Program-made: the position numbers and the translations under genes
Assembly (NCBI GenBank): GCA_035476575.1
Contig: DATILL010000079.1
Coordinates: 1-41,839 of the forward strand
Source of the DNA: DATILL01 sp035476575
GTDB taxonomy: Bacteria; Actinomycetota; Actinomycetes; Mycobacteriales; JACQDL01
Direction of reading: 5' to 3'
Length of the DNA stretch: 41,839 bases
Shown here: one piece after another, positions 15,628-24,564 of the stretch
Layout: the number at the start of each line of letters is the position of its first letter
Numbering within the stretch: position 1 is the stretch's first letter
The notes under the pieces: generated by a model
The model's database searches: none
Told to the model about the DNA's origin: nothing
What the model saw: the letters and a program-made list of their open reading frames with translations, nothing else

Positions 15628-17787
15628 TCATGACCTGAACCTGCCACGTACGGTACCGATAAGCTCGTCCAGCTCTTCGATATGCATGGCACGCGCTACC
15701 AACAGGATGACGGCCAGACCCGCCCCGCCGCCAAGGATGAGACTGGCAAAGGATCCGAAGAAGCCCAGCCCGAACGCGTCGGTGACCGCGATGTGTACCA
15801 CTCCGGCCACGAACATCCCGATCACGGTGGCGACCGTGATCCGGACCAGCACCCGAAACTGCCGGCTCAGCCCGAGCGGCCCGAACTGCCGGCGCAGCAG
15901 CCCGGTGCCGTAGAACGCGCCCACCGCGAACGACAGGCCGTTGGCCAGCGCGAGCAGCGCTACGACGTCCCGGGCCGGCGCGACCATCGCAAACAGCACG
16001 CACAGCGGCAGCCGGACGGCGACCATCGCGATGTTGACCATGGTCGGCGTCCGGGCGTCCTTGACGGCGTAGAAGACCCGGATCTGCAGCATGGTCACCG
16101 CGAACGGCACCAGCCCGACCGAGGACGCCGCCAGCGCTTTACCCACCTCGGCCGCCGCGTCCACGGTCGTCGCGCCGTGCGCGAAGAACACCCGGGCCAG
16201 CGGGAAGGCCAGCATGTACATCAGCCCGGAGATCGGCATCAGCGCGACCACGGTCAGCCGGGTGCCCAGCGACACGTCGTTGACCAGGGAGCGCAGGTCA
16301 CGGCGGGCGGCGGCCCGGGACAGCCGGGGCATCAACGCCGTCAGGAGGGCGACGCCGAGGACGCCGTACGGCATCTGGAAGAGCAGGCTGGCCAGGGAGT
16401 ACACGTACGAGCCGATGCCGGCCTCCCGGCCGGCGTTGTTGGCCAGCGCGGTGATCACCGTGTAGCCGACCTGGCTGACCGCGACGTAGCCGATCACCCA
16501 GCCGCCCAGCCGGCCCGCCTCGCCCAGCCCGGTGGCGGCCCAGTCCCACCGCCAGCGCCAGCGGAACCCGGCCTGCCGCAGCGCCGGCACCAGCACCAGT
16601 GCCTGCACCACGATGCCCAGCGTCGTACCGATGCCAAGGGTGTAGACCTGCGCGGGGGTGATCGACCGCGGCTGTGGGACCGCCGGGCCGGGCAGCAGCA
16701 TGAAGACGACGGCGGTGCCGATGACCACCACGTTGTTGAGCACCGGCGCCCAGGCCGGCGCGGCGAACCTGCCCCGGGCGTTCAGCACCGCGCCGAGCAT
16801 CGCTCCGATGCCGTAGAAGACGATCTCGGGCAGCAACAGCCGGGCCCAGGTGTTGGCCAGCGCCACCTGCCCGGAGTCGCCCCGGATGTTGTAGAGCCAG
16901 GTGAGCAGCGGCGCCCCGACGATGGCCAGCACGGTCGCCGCGACCAGCACCGTGGTCATCAGCGACAGCAGCCGTTGAGCGTAGGCCTGCCCACCGTCGG
17001 CGTCCCGCTCCTGCGCATGCACCAGCAGCGGCACGATCACCGAGGTGAGCACGCCGCCGAGCAGCAGCTCGTAGACGATGTTGGGCAGCGTGTTGGCGGT
17101 GTTGTAGGCGTCCGGGACCAGGCCGACCGCGCCGATGGCGGCGGTGATGGCCGCAGTCCGCACGAAGCCGGTCAGCCGGCTGACCAGCGAGGCGACCGCC
17201 ATCGCCTTGCTGGACCGGACCAGGCTCGCCCCGTCGCCGCGCCTGGCGGTGCCGGCCCGCTGGACCTCGGCCCGGTGCCGGGCGGCCCGGCCCGGCCTGG
17301 GCTGGGGTTGGCCCGGCGCAGGTTGGCCCGGTGGTGGCCGGCGCGGCGGCTGGCGGTGGTCGGGGAGGTACTGACCGGGGCTGGCCTGCTGATCCGGCCG
17401 GAGCGAGCGTGTCGGCTCGGCGTAGAGCTGTCCGTACGCCGGCTGTCCGTACGTGAGCTGGCCGTTCGGATCCTGCCAGGCCGGACCCTGCCAGGTCAGG
17501 TCCTCCCAGTCCGGTGGCAGCCAGCCCGGCGGCTGCCGGTCTGGTGCTGCGTCGTGCCGCGGTGGCTCCGGGTGCGGTGGCTCCGGGTGTCGGGGCGGCG
17601 TCGGCGGCTGCACCGGCCCGGGATGGCTCGGATGGTCCGGGTGGCTGGGGTGTGGCGGCTGGCCCTGGCGCCGCGGCTTGGCCGGCGGGGGCGGGAGCGG
17701 GTCGTAGCGCGGGTCGTACCCGGTCGGCGGCGAGCTGGCCGGTGGTGGCCGGCGGGGGCGCCGCGGTGGTGGCGGCGGCTGGCTCAT
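15628..17787 (-). CDS. murJ: Lipid II flippase MurJ (MviN)
   Basis: A 719-residue multidrug/oligosaccharidyl-lipid/polysaccharide-superfamily protein that flips lipid II across the membrane for peptidoglycan synthesis. The membrane core starts near residue 190 with AMAVASLVSRLTGFVRT and contains PNIVYELLLGGVLTSVIVPL, AQRLLSLMTTVLVAATV and FQMPYGVLGVALLTALMPRLS, typical of actinobacterial MurJ. Before it is an unusually long, disordered N-terminus rich in Pro, Arg, Gln and Tyr. The ATG at 17787 overlaps the DUF6049 stop (ATGA). The pseudokinase follows 109 bp downstream as a separate gene. Confidence 0.95.
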   Translation of the reverse strand: MSQPPPPPRRPRRPPPASSPPTGYDPRYDPLPPPPAKPRRQGQPPHPSHPDHPSHPGPVQPPTPPRHPEPPHPEPPRHDAAPDRQPPGWLPPDWEDLTWQGPAWQDPNGQLTYGQPAYGQLYAEPTRSLRPDQQASPGQYLPDHRQPPRRPPPGQPAPGQPQPRPGRAARHRAEVQRAGTARRGDGASLVRSSKAMAVASLVSRLTGFVRTAAITAAIGAVGLVPDAYNTANTLPNIVYELLLGGVLTSVIVPLLVHAQERDADGGQAYAQRLLSLMTTVLVAATVLAIVGAPLLTWLYNIRGDSGQVALANTWARLLLPEIVFYGIGAMLGAVLNARGRFAAPAWAPVLNNVVVIGTAVVFMLLPGPAVPQPRSITPAQVYTLGIGTTLGIVVQALVLVPALRQAGFRWRWRWDWAATGLGEAGRLGGWVIGYVAVSQVGYTVITALANNAGREAGIGSYVYSLASLLFQMPYGVLGVALLTALMPRLSRAAARRDLRSLVNDVSLGTRLTVVALMPISGLMYMLAFPLARVFFAHGATTVDAAAEVGKALAASSVGLVPFAVTMLQIRVFYAVKDARTPTMVNIAMVAVRLPLCVLFAMVAPARDVVALLALANGLSFAVGAFYGTGLLRRQFGPLGLSRQFRVLVRITVATVIGMFVAGVVHIAVTDAFGLGFFGSFASLILGGGAGLAVILLVARAMHIEELDELIGTVRGRFRS

Positions 17788-19976
17788 AAGCCGCGCTCCG
17801 CCGGGCTGCCGGCCGGCGGCACGGCGGGCCGCGGGCCGTACCCTGGCCGGCGGATCATCCGGCGGGCCACCAGCACCAGCAGCAGCACGAACGCCGCGCC
17901 GGTGATCCCCAGCGCGACCACGCCGTACGCCGTGCTCTGCACCTGGAGCGTGATCGGACCCGACAGTCCCTGGCCGTCCGGGGTGACCAGCGAGACCTTG
18001 ACCTCGAACCGGCCAGCCCGGCTGAGCGTGACGGGGACCTGGAGGAACGTCCGCTTGCCCACCCCGCTCTTGCTCGCCTGCTCCAGGGTGATCATGCCCA
18101 GGTCGTGGGCGGAGAAGCCGGGCGCGCCCCGCGACTCGACCTGGACCCGCACCCGGACCGGTGCGTCGAGCTCGTTGACGATGGTCACCGGCAGCCGGCT
18201 GTTCTGCCCACCCAGGGTGTACCGGTTCGGCTGGGGCACGACGACGTACACCTTGTGCCGGATGCTGACGATCAGGTTGCCGACGCGGGCCAGGTACGCC
18301 GCACCGGCCGCGGCGTCATCCCGCCAGGCGGACGAGGCGGCCCGGTCCATGGCGTGCGTGAACGGCTCTACCAGGCGGTTCGCGGCGGCGTTGTCGAGCG
18401 CGCCGCGGAAGTCGGTGATCTTGGCTTCGATGTTGCGCAGCGACCGCAGGTGGTAGCCGGTCAGCTCGGGGATGTCGCGCGGGTAGACTAGCTCGCCGCG
18501 TGGCACCCGGTCGGTGTCGGCGATCAGGCCGGGCACCGTGCCCGGCGCCAGGTACGGCACCCGGCGGGTCGCGGTGTCGAGCAGCATGGCCGCTGCGGCG
18601 GTCCGGTCCGGCTCCCACCGGCGGGGCGGGGCGACCAGGAGCCGCCGGCTGATCGACGGGCGCTCCGCGGTGATCATCGCCAGCTCGGCGAGGTACCGCT
18701 GCTCGGCCACCCGCGGCCCACCCGGGAGCCGGGCTGACTCGGCCACCACCTCGGCCAGCCCGGCGTCAGCGACCAAGGCGACCGCGGTACCGGCGCCCGA
18801 GGGCAGCGGCGAGGTGGCGCTCTGGGTGGAGCCGGTCCGGTCGGCGTTAGGCAGCGCGTCGGCGGCGAGGACGACGGCCCGGGCGCCCTGGGCCACCACG
18901 GCGTCCAGCGCCCGGTCGGTGAGCAGCCCCTCCGGCGGCCAGGCCACCCGGGTCTCCACCTGGGCAGGCACGTCGTTGTCGGCGAGCTCGGCGCTCAGCC
19001 GGTCCACCGTCTCCTGCCGGACCTCGGCGAGCTTGCCCAGCCCGACCCGGTCCAGCGCGACGACGTCGGCGTCGCCGTACGGCAGCGCGATGACCTGGTG
19101 CCGGGCGGCCAGGCTGCCGAGCTGGTGGAGCCAGATCGCGGCGGCCTGCTTGCCGGTGCCTTGGACGAACCGGTAGTGGCTGAGCTGGACCCGGTAACCC
19201 TGCTTCATGGCGGCGACCGAGTCGACCAGGTCGGGGTCGACCGCCAGGCTGAACGGGATCTTCTGGGCGTCGGCGTCCAGCGCGACGTCGAGCAGCGCGC
19301 GCAGCCGCCCGTGGTCGATGGACGCGGCGAGCTGGTCGTCGAGGAAGGTGCGGGTGTCGTCCTCGGTCAGCCGGCGCGGCCGGTCCACGAACGGCAGCAG
19401 CCAGGTCACCTGGGTCGGCGCGGTCACGTCGTGGGGGAAGTACGGCAGGTAGGTCCACAGGCTGCCCACCTGCTGCCGGCCCGCGCCGGTGCCGTCGTCG
19501 CCCTCGACCGCCAGCTCGGCCGGGTAGACGCCGATGTCGGTCAGGCGAAGCGCGGTGGTCGTGGTCTGGTACCGCACGGTGGTGCGGTGGCCGGGCAGGA
19601 TCACGGTGCTCAGCGGCAGCCAGTCGCCGCCGCCGTGGGTGGCCGCGGGCGGGTTGGCATCCGCGTCGGCGAGGGCGCTGCGGGACTGCCGCACGCTCGC
19701 GGTGCGTAGCCGCACCCATGCGTCGGTCAGCGTCGCGGTGCCGTTGTTGACCAAGGTCGCGACGACGGTGACCTGGTCGCCGCGCCGGATGTTGACCGGG
19801 GTGAGCTGGTCGACGGTGATCTGCACCGGGCCGGTGATCTCGGTCGCCTCCGGTGCCACCGCGGCGGTGGTGGCCGCGGCGGCCACCGGCGGGTGCGTGA
19901 CCGGAACCGCGACGGCGGGCAGCGCGAGCAGCATCCCGAGCGCGGCAGCGGCTCGGTTGGCGCGCCGGCGGCTCAT
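17784..19976 (-). CDS. DUF6049 family secreted membrane-anchored protein
   Basis: A 730-residue protein with an N-terminal signal peptide (basic MSRRRANRAAAALGM, then a hydrophobic core ending near VAAAATTAA), a long extracytoplasmic region and a C-terminal membrane helix (VVALGITGAAFVLLLVLVARRM) followed by a basic tail. It includes beta-rich segments (VTVVATLVNNGTATLTDAWVRL) and a polysaccharide-deacetylase-like middle (LLPFVDRPRRL to LALAVD-type strands). It is the counterpart of mycobacterial Rv3909, always next to murJ. It overlaps nudix and murJ genes by ATGA on both sides, so it probably works with lipid II export. Function unknown. Confidence 0.85.
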   Translation of the reverse strand: MSRRRANRAAAALGMLLALPAVAVPVTHPPVAAAATTAAVAPEATEITGPVQITVDQLTPVNIRRGDQVTVVATLVNNGTATLTDAWVRLRTASVRQSRSALADADANPPAATHGGGDWLPLSTVILPGHRTTVRYQTTTTALRLTDIGVYPAELAVEGDDGTGAGRQQVGSLWTYLPYFPHDVTAPTQVTWLLPFVDRPRRLTEDDTRTFLDDQLAASIDHGRLRALLDVALDADAQKIPFSLAVDPDLVDSVAAMKQGYRVQLSHYRFVQGTGKQAAAIWLHQLGSLAARHQVIALPYGDADVVALDRVGLGKLAEVRQETVDRLSAELADNDVPAQVETRVAWPPEGLLTDRALDAVVAQGARAVVLAADALPNADRTGSTQSATSPLPSGAGTAVALVADAGLAEVVAESARLPGGPRVAEQRYLAELAMITAERPSISRRLLVAPPRRWEPDRTAAAAMLLDTATRRVPYLAPGTVPGLIADTDRVPRGELVYPRDIPELTGYHLRSLRNIEAKITDFRGALDNAAANRLVEPFTHAMDRAASSAWRDDAAAGAAYLARVGNLIVSIRHKVYVVVPQPNRYTLGGQNSRLPVTIVNELDAPVRVRVQVESRGAPGFSAHDLGMITLEQASKSGVGKRTFLQVPVTLSRAGRFEVKVSLVTPDGQGLSGPITLQVQSTAYGVVALGITGAAFVLLLVLVARRMIRRPGYGPRPAVPPAGSPAERGL

Positions 19977-20437
19977 GCGCTGTCCGCGAGCAGCTTGGAC
20001 GCCCGGACGGCCAGCACCCGCTCGTCGGAGTAGGCCAGCCGCCGCGGCAGCTCCTCCAGGGGCATCCAGGCGACCGCCTCGACCTCGATGTCGGCGTCGG
20101 ACAGCTCGCCGCCCTGCGCCCGCATCAGGAAATGGTGGACGGTCTTGTGGATCCGCTGCCCGTCGGCGATAAACCAGTAGCTGATGGTGCCGAGCGTGGC
20201 GATGATCCGGCCGGTGATGCCGGTCTCCTCGGCGACCTCGCGGACCGCCGTGTCCTCCAGCGTCTCGCCCGGCTCCGGGTGCCCTTTCGGCATCGACCAG
20301 ACAAGCTGGCCGCGGCGGTCGTGCCGGCCGATGACCGCTGCGACCGGCCGTTCGCCGGAGTCGTCCACCACCAGACCTCCAGCGGAGGTCTCGTCGACCC
20401 GCCGCAACCGCGGGCGGGGGGACGACGATCTGGGCAT
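19973..20437 (-). CDS. NUDIX hydrolase (MutT4-like)
   Basis: A 154-residue NUDIX pyrophosphatase. The Nudix box GxxxxxExxxxxxxREVxEExGI is complete (GHPEPGET, then REVAEETGI). The protein begins MPRSSSPRPRLRRVDETSAGGLVVDD and includes WSMPKGHPE. Its place beside cca and DUF6049 is that of mycobacterial mutT4 (Rv3908). The substrate, a nucleotide or (di)nucleotide polyphosphate, cannot be told. The ATG at 20437 gives the family start; upstream codons overlap cca regulatory DNA. First gene of the coupled nudix-DUF6049-murJ set. Confidence 0.92.
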   Translation of the reverse strand: MPRSSSPRPRLRRVDETSAGGLVVDDSGERPVAAVIGRHDRRGQLVWSMPKGHPEPGETLEDTAVREVAEETGITGRIIATLGTISYWFIADGQRIHKTVHHFLMRAQGGELSDADIEVEAVAWMPLEELPRRLAYSDERVLAVRASKLLADSA

Positions 20438-20508
20438 GACCCGATCGTAGTGCGCAGGCCCTCCGCCGGTAGGAGTACGGACGGCCCGACCAACTAGGCT
20501 GGGCGGTC

Positions 20509-21948
20509 GTGTCGCCGTCCCCGTCCCCATACCCGCAGGTCGTGGTTGCGCTGATCGACGTACCCGAGATCGCCGATGAGCTGGGCGAGCGGTTCGCCGC
20601 CGCCGGCCACGCGCTGCATCTGGTGGGAGGTCCGGTCCGGGATGCCCTGTTGGCCCGGATCGGCGGCCGGCCGCGGCGCACCGACGACCTGGACCTCACC
20701 ACCGACGCCCGCCCGCAGCGGGTGCTGGAGCTGCTGGCTGGCTGGGCCGAGGCGACCTGGACCACGGGCATCGAGTTCGGCACGGTGGGCGCCACGAGAG
20801 ACGGGCTGCGGCTGGAGATCACGACGTACCGTGCGGACCGGTACGACCGGGTCAGCCGCAACCCGGCCGTGGAGTACGGCGAGTCGCTGGAGGCCGATCT
20901 TGGCCGGCGCGACTTCACTGTCAACGCGATGGCGCTGTCGGTGCCCGGTCACGTCTTCACCGACCCGTACGGCGGCCTGGCCGACCTGCGCGCCGGCCGG
21001 CTGCGCACCCCGGCCACCCCGGCGGAGTCCTTCGCCGACGACCCGCTGCGGATGCTGCGGGCCGGCCGGTTCGTCGCCCAGCTCGGCTTCCGCCCGGACC
21101 CGGAGGTGGTCCGGGCGATGACCGGGATGGCGGACCGGATCGGGATGGTCACCGCCGAGCGGGTGCAGGTGGAGCTGTCCAAGCTGCTGCTTGGCGACGC
21201 TCCGCGGGCCGGCCTGGAGCTGCTGGTACATACCGGCCTGGCCGACCACATGCTGCCCGAGCTGTCCGCGTTGCGGATGGAGATCGACGAGCATCACCAG
21301 CACAAGGACGTCTACGCGCACAGCCTGACCGTGCTGGAGCAGGCGATCGAGCTGGAGACCGAGCCCGACCTGGTGCTGCGAATGGCGGCGCTGCTGCACG
21401 ACATCGGCAAGCCGGCGACCCGGCGCAACGAGCCGGACGGGCGGGTCTCCTTCCACCACCATGAGGTGGTCGGTGCCAAGCTGGCCCGCAAGCGGCTGCG
21501 GGCGCTGAGGTACAGCAAGGACCTCGTCGAGGAGGTCGCTCAGCTCGTCTACCTGCACCTGCGCTTCCACGGCTACGGCCGGGGCGAGTGGACCGACACG
21601 GCGGTCCGGCGGTACGTCACCGACGCGGGGCCGCTGCTGGACCGCCTGCACAAGCTGGTCCGGTCGGACTGCACCACCCGCAACAAGCGGCGGGCCGAGG
21701 CGCTGGCCCGGTCCTACGACACGCTGGAGGCACGGATCGCGGAGCTGCGCGCCCAGGAGGAGCTGGACCGGATCCGGCCCGACCTGGACGGCAACGAGAT
21801 CATGAGTCTGCTCGATATCCGACCCGGGCCGTTGGTCGGACGGGCGTATCAGCACATGCTCGCGCTGCGGATGGAACGAGGGCCGCTGCCGCACGACGAG
21901 GCGGTAGCCGAGCTCCGCCGGTGGGCCGCCGACAACGACCTCACCTGA
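20509..21948 (+). CDS. cca: CCA tRNA nucleotidyltransferase
   Basis: A 479-residue template-independent polymerase that adds or repairs the 3' CCA of tRNAs. The head has HLVGGPVRDALL and the metal-binding DDLDLTTDARPQRVL, then RRDFTVNAMAL and DPYGGLADLRAGRLRTP; the neck has DDPLRMLRAGRFVAQLGF. A C-terminal HD domain is present (HSLTVLEQ, LLHDIGKPATRR, FHHHEVVGAKLARKRL), as in actinobacterial PcnA-like enzymes. The GTG at 20509 diverges from the NUDIX gene across 71 bp. A cluster of 31-bp repeats starts 19 bp after the stop. Confidence 0.96.
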   Translation: MSPSPSPYPQVVVALIDVPEIADELGERFAAAGHALHLVGGPVRDALLARIGGRPRRTDDLDLTTDARPQRVLELLAGWAEATWTTGIEFGTVGATRDGLRLEITTYRADRYDRVSRNPAVEYGESLEADLGRRDFTVNAMALSVPGHVFTDPYGGLADLRAGRLRTPATPAESFADDPLRMLRAGRFVAQLGFRPDPEVVRAMTGMADRIGMVTAERVQVELSKLLLGDAPRAGLELLVHTGLADHMLPELSALRMEIDEHHQHKDVYAHSLTVLEQAIELETEPDLVLRMAALLHDIGKPATRRNEPDGRVSFHHHEVVGAKLARKRLRALRYSKDLVEEVAQLVYLHLRFHGYGRGEWTDTAVRRYVTDAGPLLDRLHKLVRSDCTTRNKRRAEALARSYDTLEARIAELRAQEELDRIRPDLDGNEIMSLLDIRPGPLVGRAYQHMLALRMERGPLPHDEAVAELRRWAADNDLT

Positions 21949-21966
21949 CGCCCGCCCTGGCTCCGC

Positions 21967-22102
21967 ATGAGGTCACCTGTGCGCCGTGTGGTGACCTATT
22001 GGGGGTCCGGGCCACCCGTGTGGTCACCTCTCGGCGTTGTGGTGACCTGTAGTTGCCCTCGGACCCCAAGAGGTCACCACAACGCCGAGAGGGGACCACA
22101 CG
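21967..22102. repeat. Repeat cluster A: three 31-bp elements, long hairpin
   Basis: Three copies of a 31-bp element lie between the convergent cca and MFS genes: 21967-21997 (forward, diverged), 22018-22048 (forward) and 22071-22101 (reverse). Each copy holds TGTGGTCACCT and TGTGGTGACCT 19-20 bp apart. The second and third copies are complementary along 32 bp with one mismatch (22017-22048 with 22071-22102), a huge stem closed by a 22-nt loop. Start-to-start spacing is 51 and 53 bp. It could act as a terminator; see findings. Confidence 0.9.
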
Positions 22103-22116
22103 AGCGCCGCGGCGGG

Positions 22117-23418
22117 TTAGGGGGTCGGGACGGGCGTTGGGACCGGACTGGCCATCCGGCGGGTCGCGCTGGCGTAGAGCGCCGCGGTCACGGCGTACCC
22201 GACCACGACCACGCTCAGGACCACGTACGACTTGCCGCTCGGCGGCAGCGTGAAGGCGCTGAACACCGCCGCCGCGACGAAGGTCATGTTGAACAGCGTG
22301 TCGTACAGCGAGAACACCCGGCCGCGGAAGGCATCGTCCACCGACTCCTGCACGGTGGTGTCCACGCAGATCTTCGCCCCCTGCGCCGCGAAGCCGAGAA
22401 CAACCGCCGCCGGCAGCAGGGCCAGCATGCTGTACGGCGCACCCAGTACGCCCTGCACCACCGCTGCGGTGGCCACCATGCCGGTGATCCAGGCCGGCTT
22501 GCCCACCCGGCGGGCCAACGGCGGGGTCACCGCCGCGGCGAGCAGCGCACCCAGGGCCGTGCACACCACGACCTGGCCGAGCCCGGCCGCCCCCGCCCGG
22601 AAGAAGCCGTCGCTGACGAAGTGGTTGCGGTACAGCAGCAGCGTCGCCACGAACGAGATGCCGTACCAGAACCGGTGCCCGCCGATCACGCCGAGGGCGT
22701 ACAGGGCTGGCCGCCGGGCCAGCACGTGCCGCCCACCAGCGACCAGGCCACGGGCGACCTCGGCCAGCGTCTCCCGGGTGGCCCGCTCGGCCAGGTCCGG
22801 GCCGAGCAGTGCCTGGTCGAAACCGCGGGCGGCGAGCGCGGACCCGCCGTACCCGAGCGCCGAAGCCAGCGCGACCAGGGCGTACCCGTGGTTGCCGCTG
22901 GGGGCGAGCGGGAGCAGGCTGAGGGCGGCGGCCGCGCCGAGCGTGGTGGCTAGGCTGCCGCACGTCGTCGAGGTCGAGTTCGCGGTGACGAGCTGCGGCT
23001 CGTCGACCACGTGCGGCAGCGCTGCGGACAGCGCGGCGAGGAAGAACCGGTTGACGCTGATCACGACCAGCGCTGAGGCGTAGAATGGCAGCCCGGCCAG
23101 CCCGGTCCAGGTCTCCGCGGCGACGCCGGCGACCAGACCGCACCGAACGACGTTCGACACGACCAGGACCCGCTGCCGGCTCCACCGGTCCAGCAGCACC
23201 CCGGCGAACGGCCCGACGAAGGAGTACGGCAGCAGGAGCACGGCGAACCCGGCGGCGATGCTCGCCGGGTCGGCCTGCCGCTGGGGGTTGAACAGCACCG
23301 CGCTGGCCAGGCTGGCCTCGAACACCCCGTCACCGAACTGCCCGGCGACCCGGGTCAGCAGCAGCCGGCGGAAGCCGGCGCGGGCGAGCACGGCGCGCAA
23401 GATCCAGCGGTCGGTCAC
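22117..23418 (-). CDS. Major facilitator superfamily transporter
   Basis: A 433-residue MFS protein with about 12 membrane segments. LLLTRVAGQFGDGVFEASLA, the loop 2-3 motif (PFAGVLLDRWSRQRVLVVS) and the later RGRVFSLYDTLFNMTFVAAAV are typical of the efflux/MFS_3 group. The GTG at 23418 begins MTDRWILRAVLARAGFRR. It stands alone; its 3' end faces repeat cluster A, and its 5' end diverges from yqgE. Similar transporters occur next to cca in related genomes. Substrate unknown; drug or metabolite export is a guess from the family. Confidence 0.87.
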   Translation of the reverse strand: MTDRWILRAVLARAGFRRLLLTRVAGQFGDGVFEASLASAVLFNPQRQADPASIAAGFAVLLLPYSFVGPFAGVLLDRWSRQRVLVVSNVVRCGLVAGVAAETWTGLAGLPFYASALVVISVNRFFLAALSAALPHVVDEPQLVTANSTSTTCGSLATTLGAAAALSLLPLAPSGNHGYALVALASALGYGGSALAARGFDQALLGPDLAERATRETLAEVARGLVAGGRHVLARRPALYALGVIGGHRFWYGISFVATLLLYRNHFVSDGFFRAGAAGLGQVVVCTALGALLAAAVTPPLARRVGKPAWITGMVATAAVVQGVLGAPYSMLALLPAAVVLGFAAQGAKICVDTTVQESVDDAFRGRVFSLYDTLFNMTFVAAAVFSAFTLPPSGKSYVVLSVVVVGYAVTAALYASATRRMASPVPTPVPTP

Positions 23419-23572
23419 TCCCGCAGGTTATGCGACGCGATGATCGGCCGGGCTGTTACCGGCAGCCGGTCGCGCCATTGTCGAACCCGGCCTCTCGAGC
23501 GAGCAGCGGCACACCAATTTCGACCGTCGGTGCGGTGCGAACGCGGCGCTACTACGGCAAGATCAGAGGACA

Positions 23573-24148
23573 ATGTGTGCACTGCGTCCCGATGCCGGCG
23601 TGGAGCCGGGAGTGCTGCTGGTGGCGTCGCCGCTGCTCGGCGACCCCAACTTCGTGCGTACCGTGATCTACGTCCTCGACCATCGCGGCGACGGCTCGGT
23701 GGGCGTGGTGCTTAACCGGCCGAGCGAGGTCACCCTGCTCGACGTCCTGCCGCAGTGGTGGGATCTGGCGAGCACGCCGCGGACCCTGTTCGTGGGGGGT
23801 CCGGTGGAGACCAACGCGGCGCTCTGCCTGTCCGAGGTACGGCGGCCCGGGTCGCGGCCGAGCGGGTGGACGGCGGTGTCCGGCACGGTCGGGCTGACCG
23901 ACCTCGACACCGACCCGGACGAGCTCTCGACCGCACTCGCCCAGTTGCGGGTCTTTGCCGGGTACGCCGGCTGGGGCGGCGGGCAGCTCGCGGCAGAGAT
24001 CGCCGATGGGGCCTGGCTGGTGGTGGCCGGCCGGACGGACGACGTCTTCGCCGATCCCGGGGTGGACCTGTGGCGAGGGGTGCTGCGCCGGCAGGGCGGC
24101 CGGCTGGCGATGCTGGCGACGTACCCCGAGGACCCGAGCCTTAACTGA
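23573..24148 (+). CDS. YqgE/AlgH family protein
   Basis: A 191-residue member of the YqgE/AlgH (UPF0301, DUF179) family. The family signature is present: GVLLVASPLLGDPNFVRTVIYVLDH, GSVGVVLNRPS, VGGPVETNAALCL and the end FAGYAGWGGGQLAAEIADGAW. The ATG at 23573 has AGAGGA just upstream. The biochemical role of the family is unknown; in actinobacteria it often stands alone, as here. A 50-bp tandem repeat starts 13 bp after its stop. Confidence 0.93.
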   Translation: MCALRPDAGVEPGVLLVASPLLGDPNFVRTVIYVLDHRGDGSVGVVLNRPSEVTLLDVLPQWWDLASTPRTLFVGGPVETNAALCLSEVRRPGSRPSGWTAVSGTVGLTDLDTDPDELSTALAQLRVFAGYAGWGGGQLAAEIADGAWLVVAGRTDDVFADPGVDLWRGVLRRQGGRLAMLATYPEDPSLN

Positions 24149-24160
24149 CCGGATCATTCC

Positions 24161-24260
24161 GCTCCCCGTGTGGTCACCTGTCGGCGTTGTGGTGACCTAT
24201 CGTTCCGCCCGCTCCCCGTGTGGTCACCTGTCGGCGTTGTGGTGACCTATCGTTCCGCCC
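24161..24260. repeat. Repeat cluster B: perfect 50-bp tandem duplication
   Basis: Bases 24161-24210 and 24211-24260 are identical over 50 bp. Each unit carries one copy of the 31-bp element in forward direction (24168-24198 and 24218-24248) plus 19 bp of spacer. The array ends exactly where the remnant of a dprA-like gene begins, so the missing 5' part of that gene was probably lost when the array formed. Confidence 0.95.
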
Positions 24261-24562
24261 GGGTGGTGACGCATCGCCCACCAGGCAGTCGTTTCCGATG
24301 CGCAACGCGGTAATAAGCGGTTGTTGGTTCGCGACCGTGGTGGTGGAGGCGTCGCAGACAGCGGTGCCCGGATGCAGGCGCGGCTCGCGCTGGAGCACGG
24401 TCGACCGATCGTGCTGATGACCCGGCTTCTCAGCCATTCCTGGGTGCGGGAGCACGCCCGGCTCCCCGGCGTCTCGGTCGCCGACTCCGCGGGCAAGGTC
24501 GTTGAGATCGTCAACGGGCTGACCGCGTTGAGGGCACGGGCGCCGAGCTGGCCTTGGCCTAA
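24255..24562 (+). pseudogene. DprA/SLOG-type protein, truncated and frameshifted
   Basis: A fragment of a DprA/Smf-like Rossmann-type protein. In one frame reads PTRQSFPMRNAVISG followed by ATVVVEASQT; after about 24358 the frame changes (one base lost) and reads SGARMQARLALEHGRP followed by HSWVREHARLPGVSVADS. A further shift near 24530 would be needed to reach the stop TAA at 24560-24562. The N-terminal half, with its nucleotide-binding GSR loop, is absent: the sequence turns into repeat cluster B at 24260. It is a dead gene. The intact form would have ended 2 nt before the next gene, as in an operon. Confidence 0.75.
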
Positions 24563-24564
24563 CG

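Noticed and set aside
15682..18456. A 924-codon open frame on the plus strand across murJ and DUF6049
   Set aside because: It is antisense to two clear genes, is full of His/Arg/Gln/Gly with no domain, and arises from GC-rich codon bias.
20438..20924. A long N-terminal extension of the DUF6049 gene reaching 20924
   Set aside because: It would run antisense through cca and through the NUDIX gene; the signal peptide at 19976 sets the start.
24161..24260. Repeat cluster B as a CRISPR array
   Set aside because: The units are perfect tandem copies with identical spacers, only two copies, and no cas gene is near.
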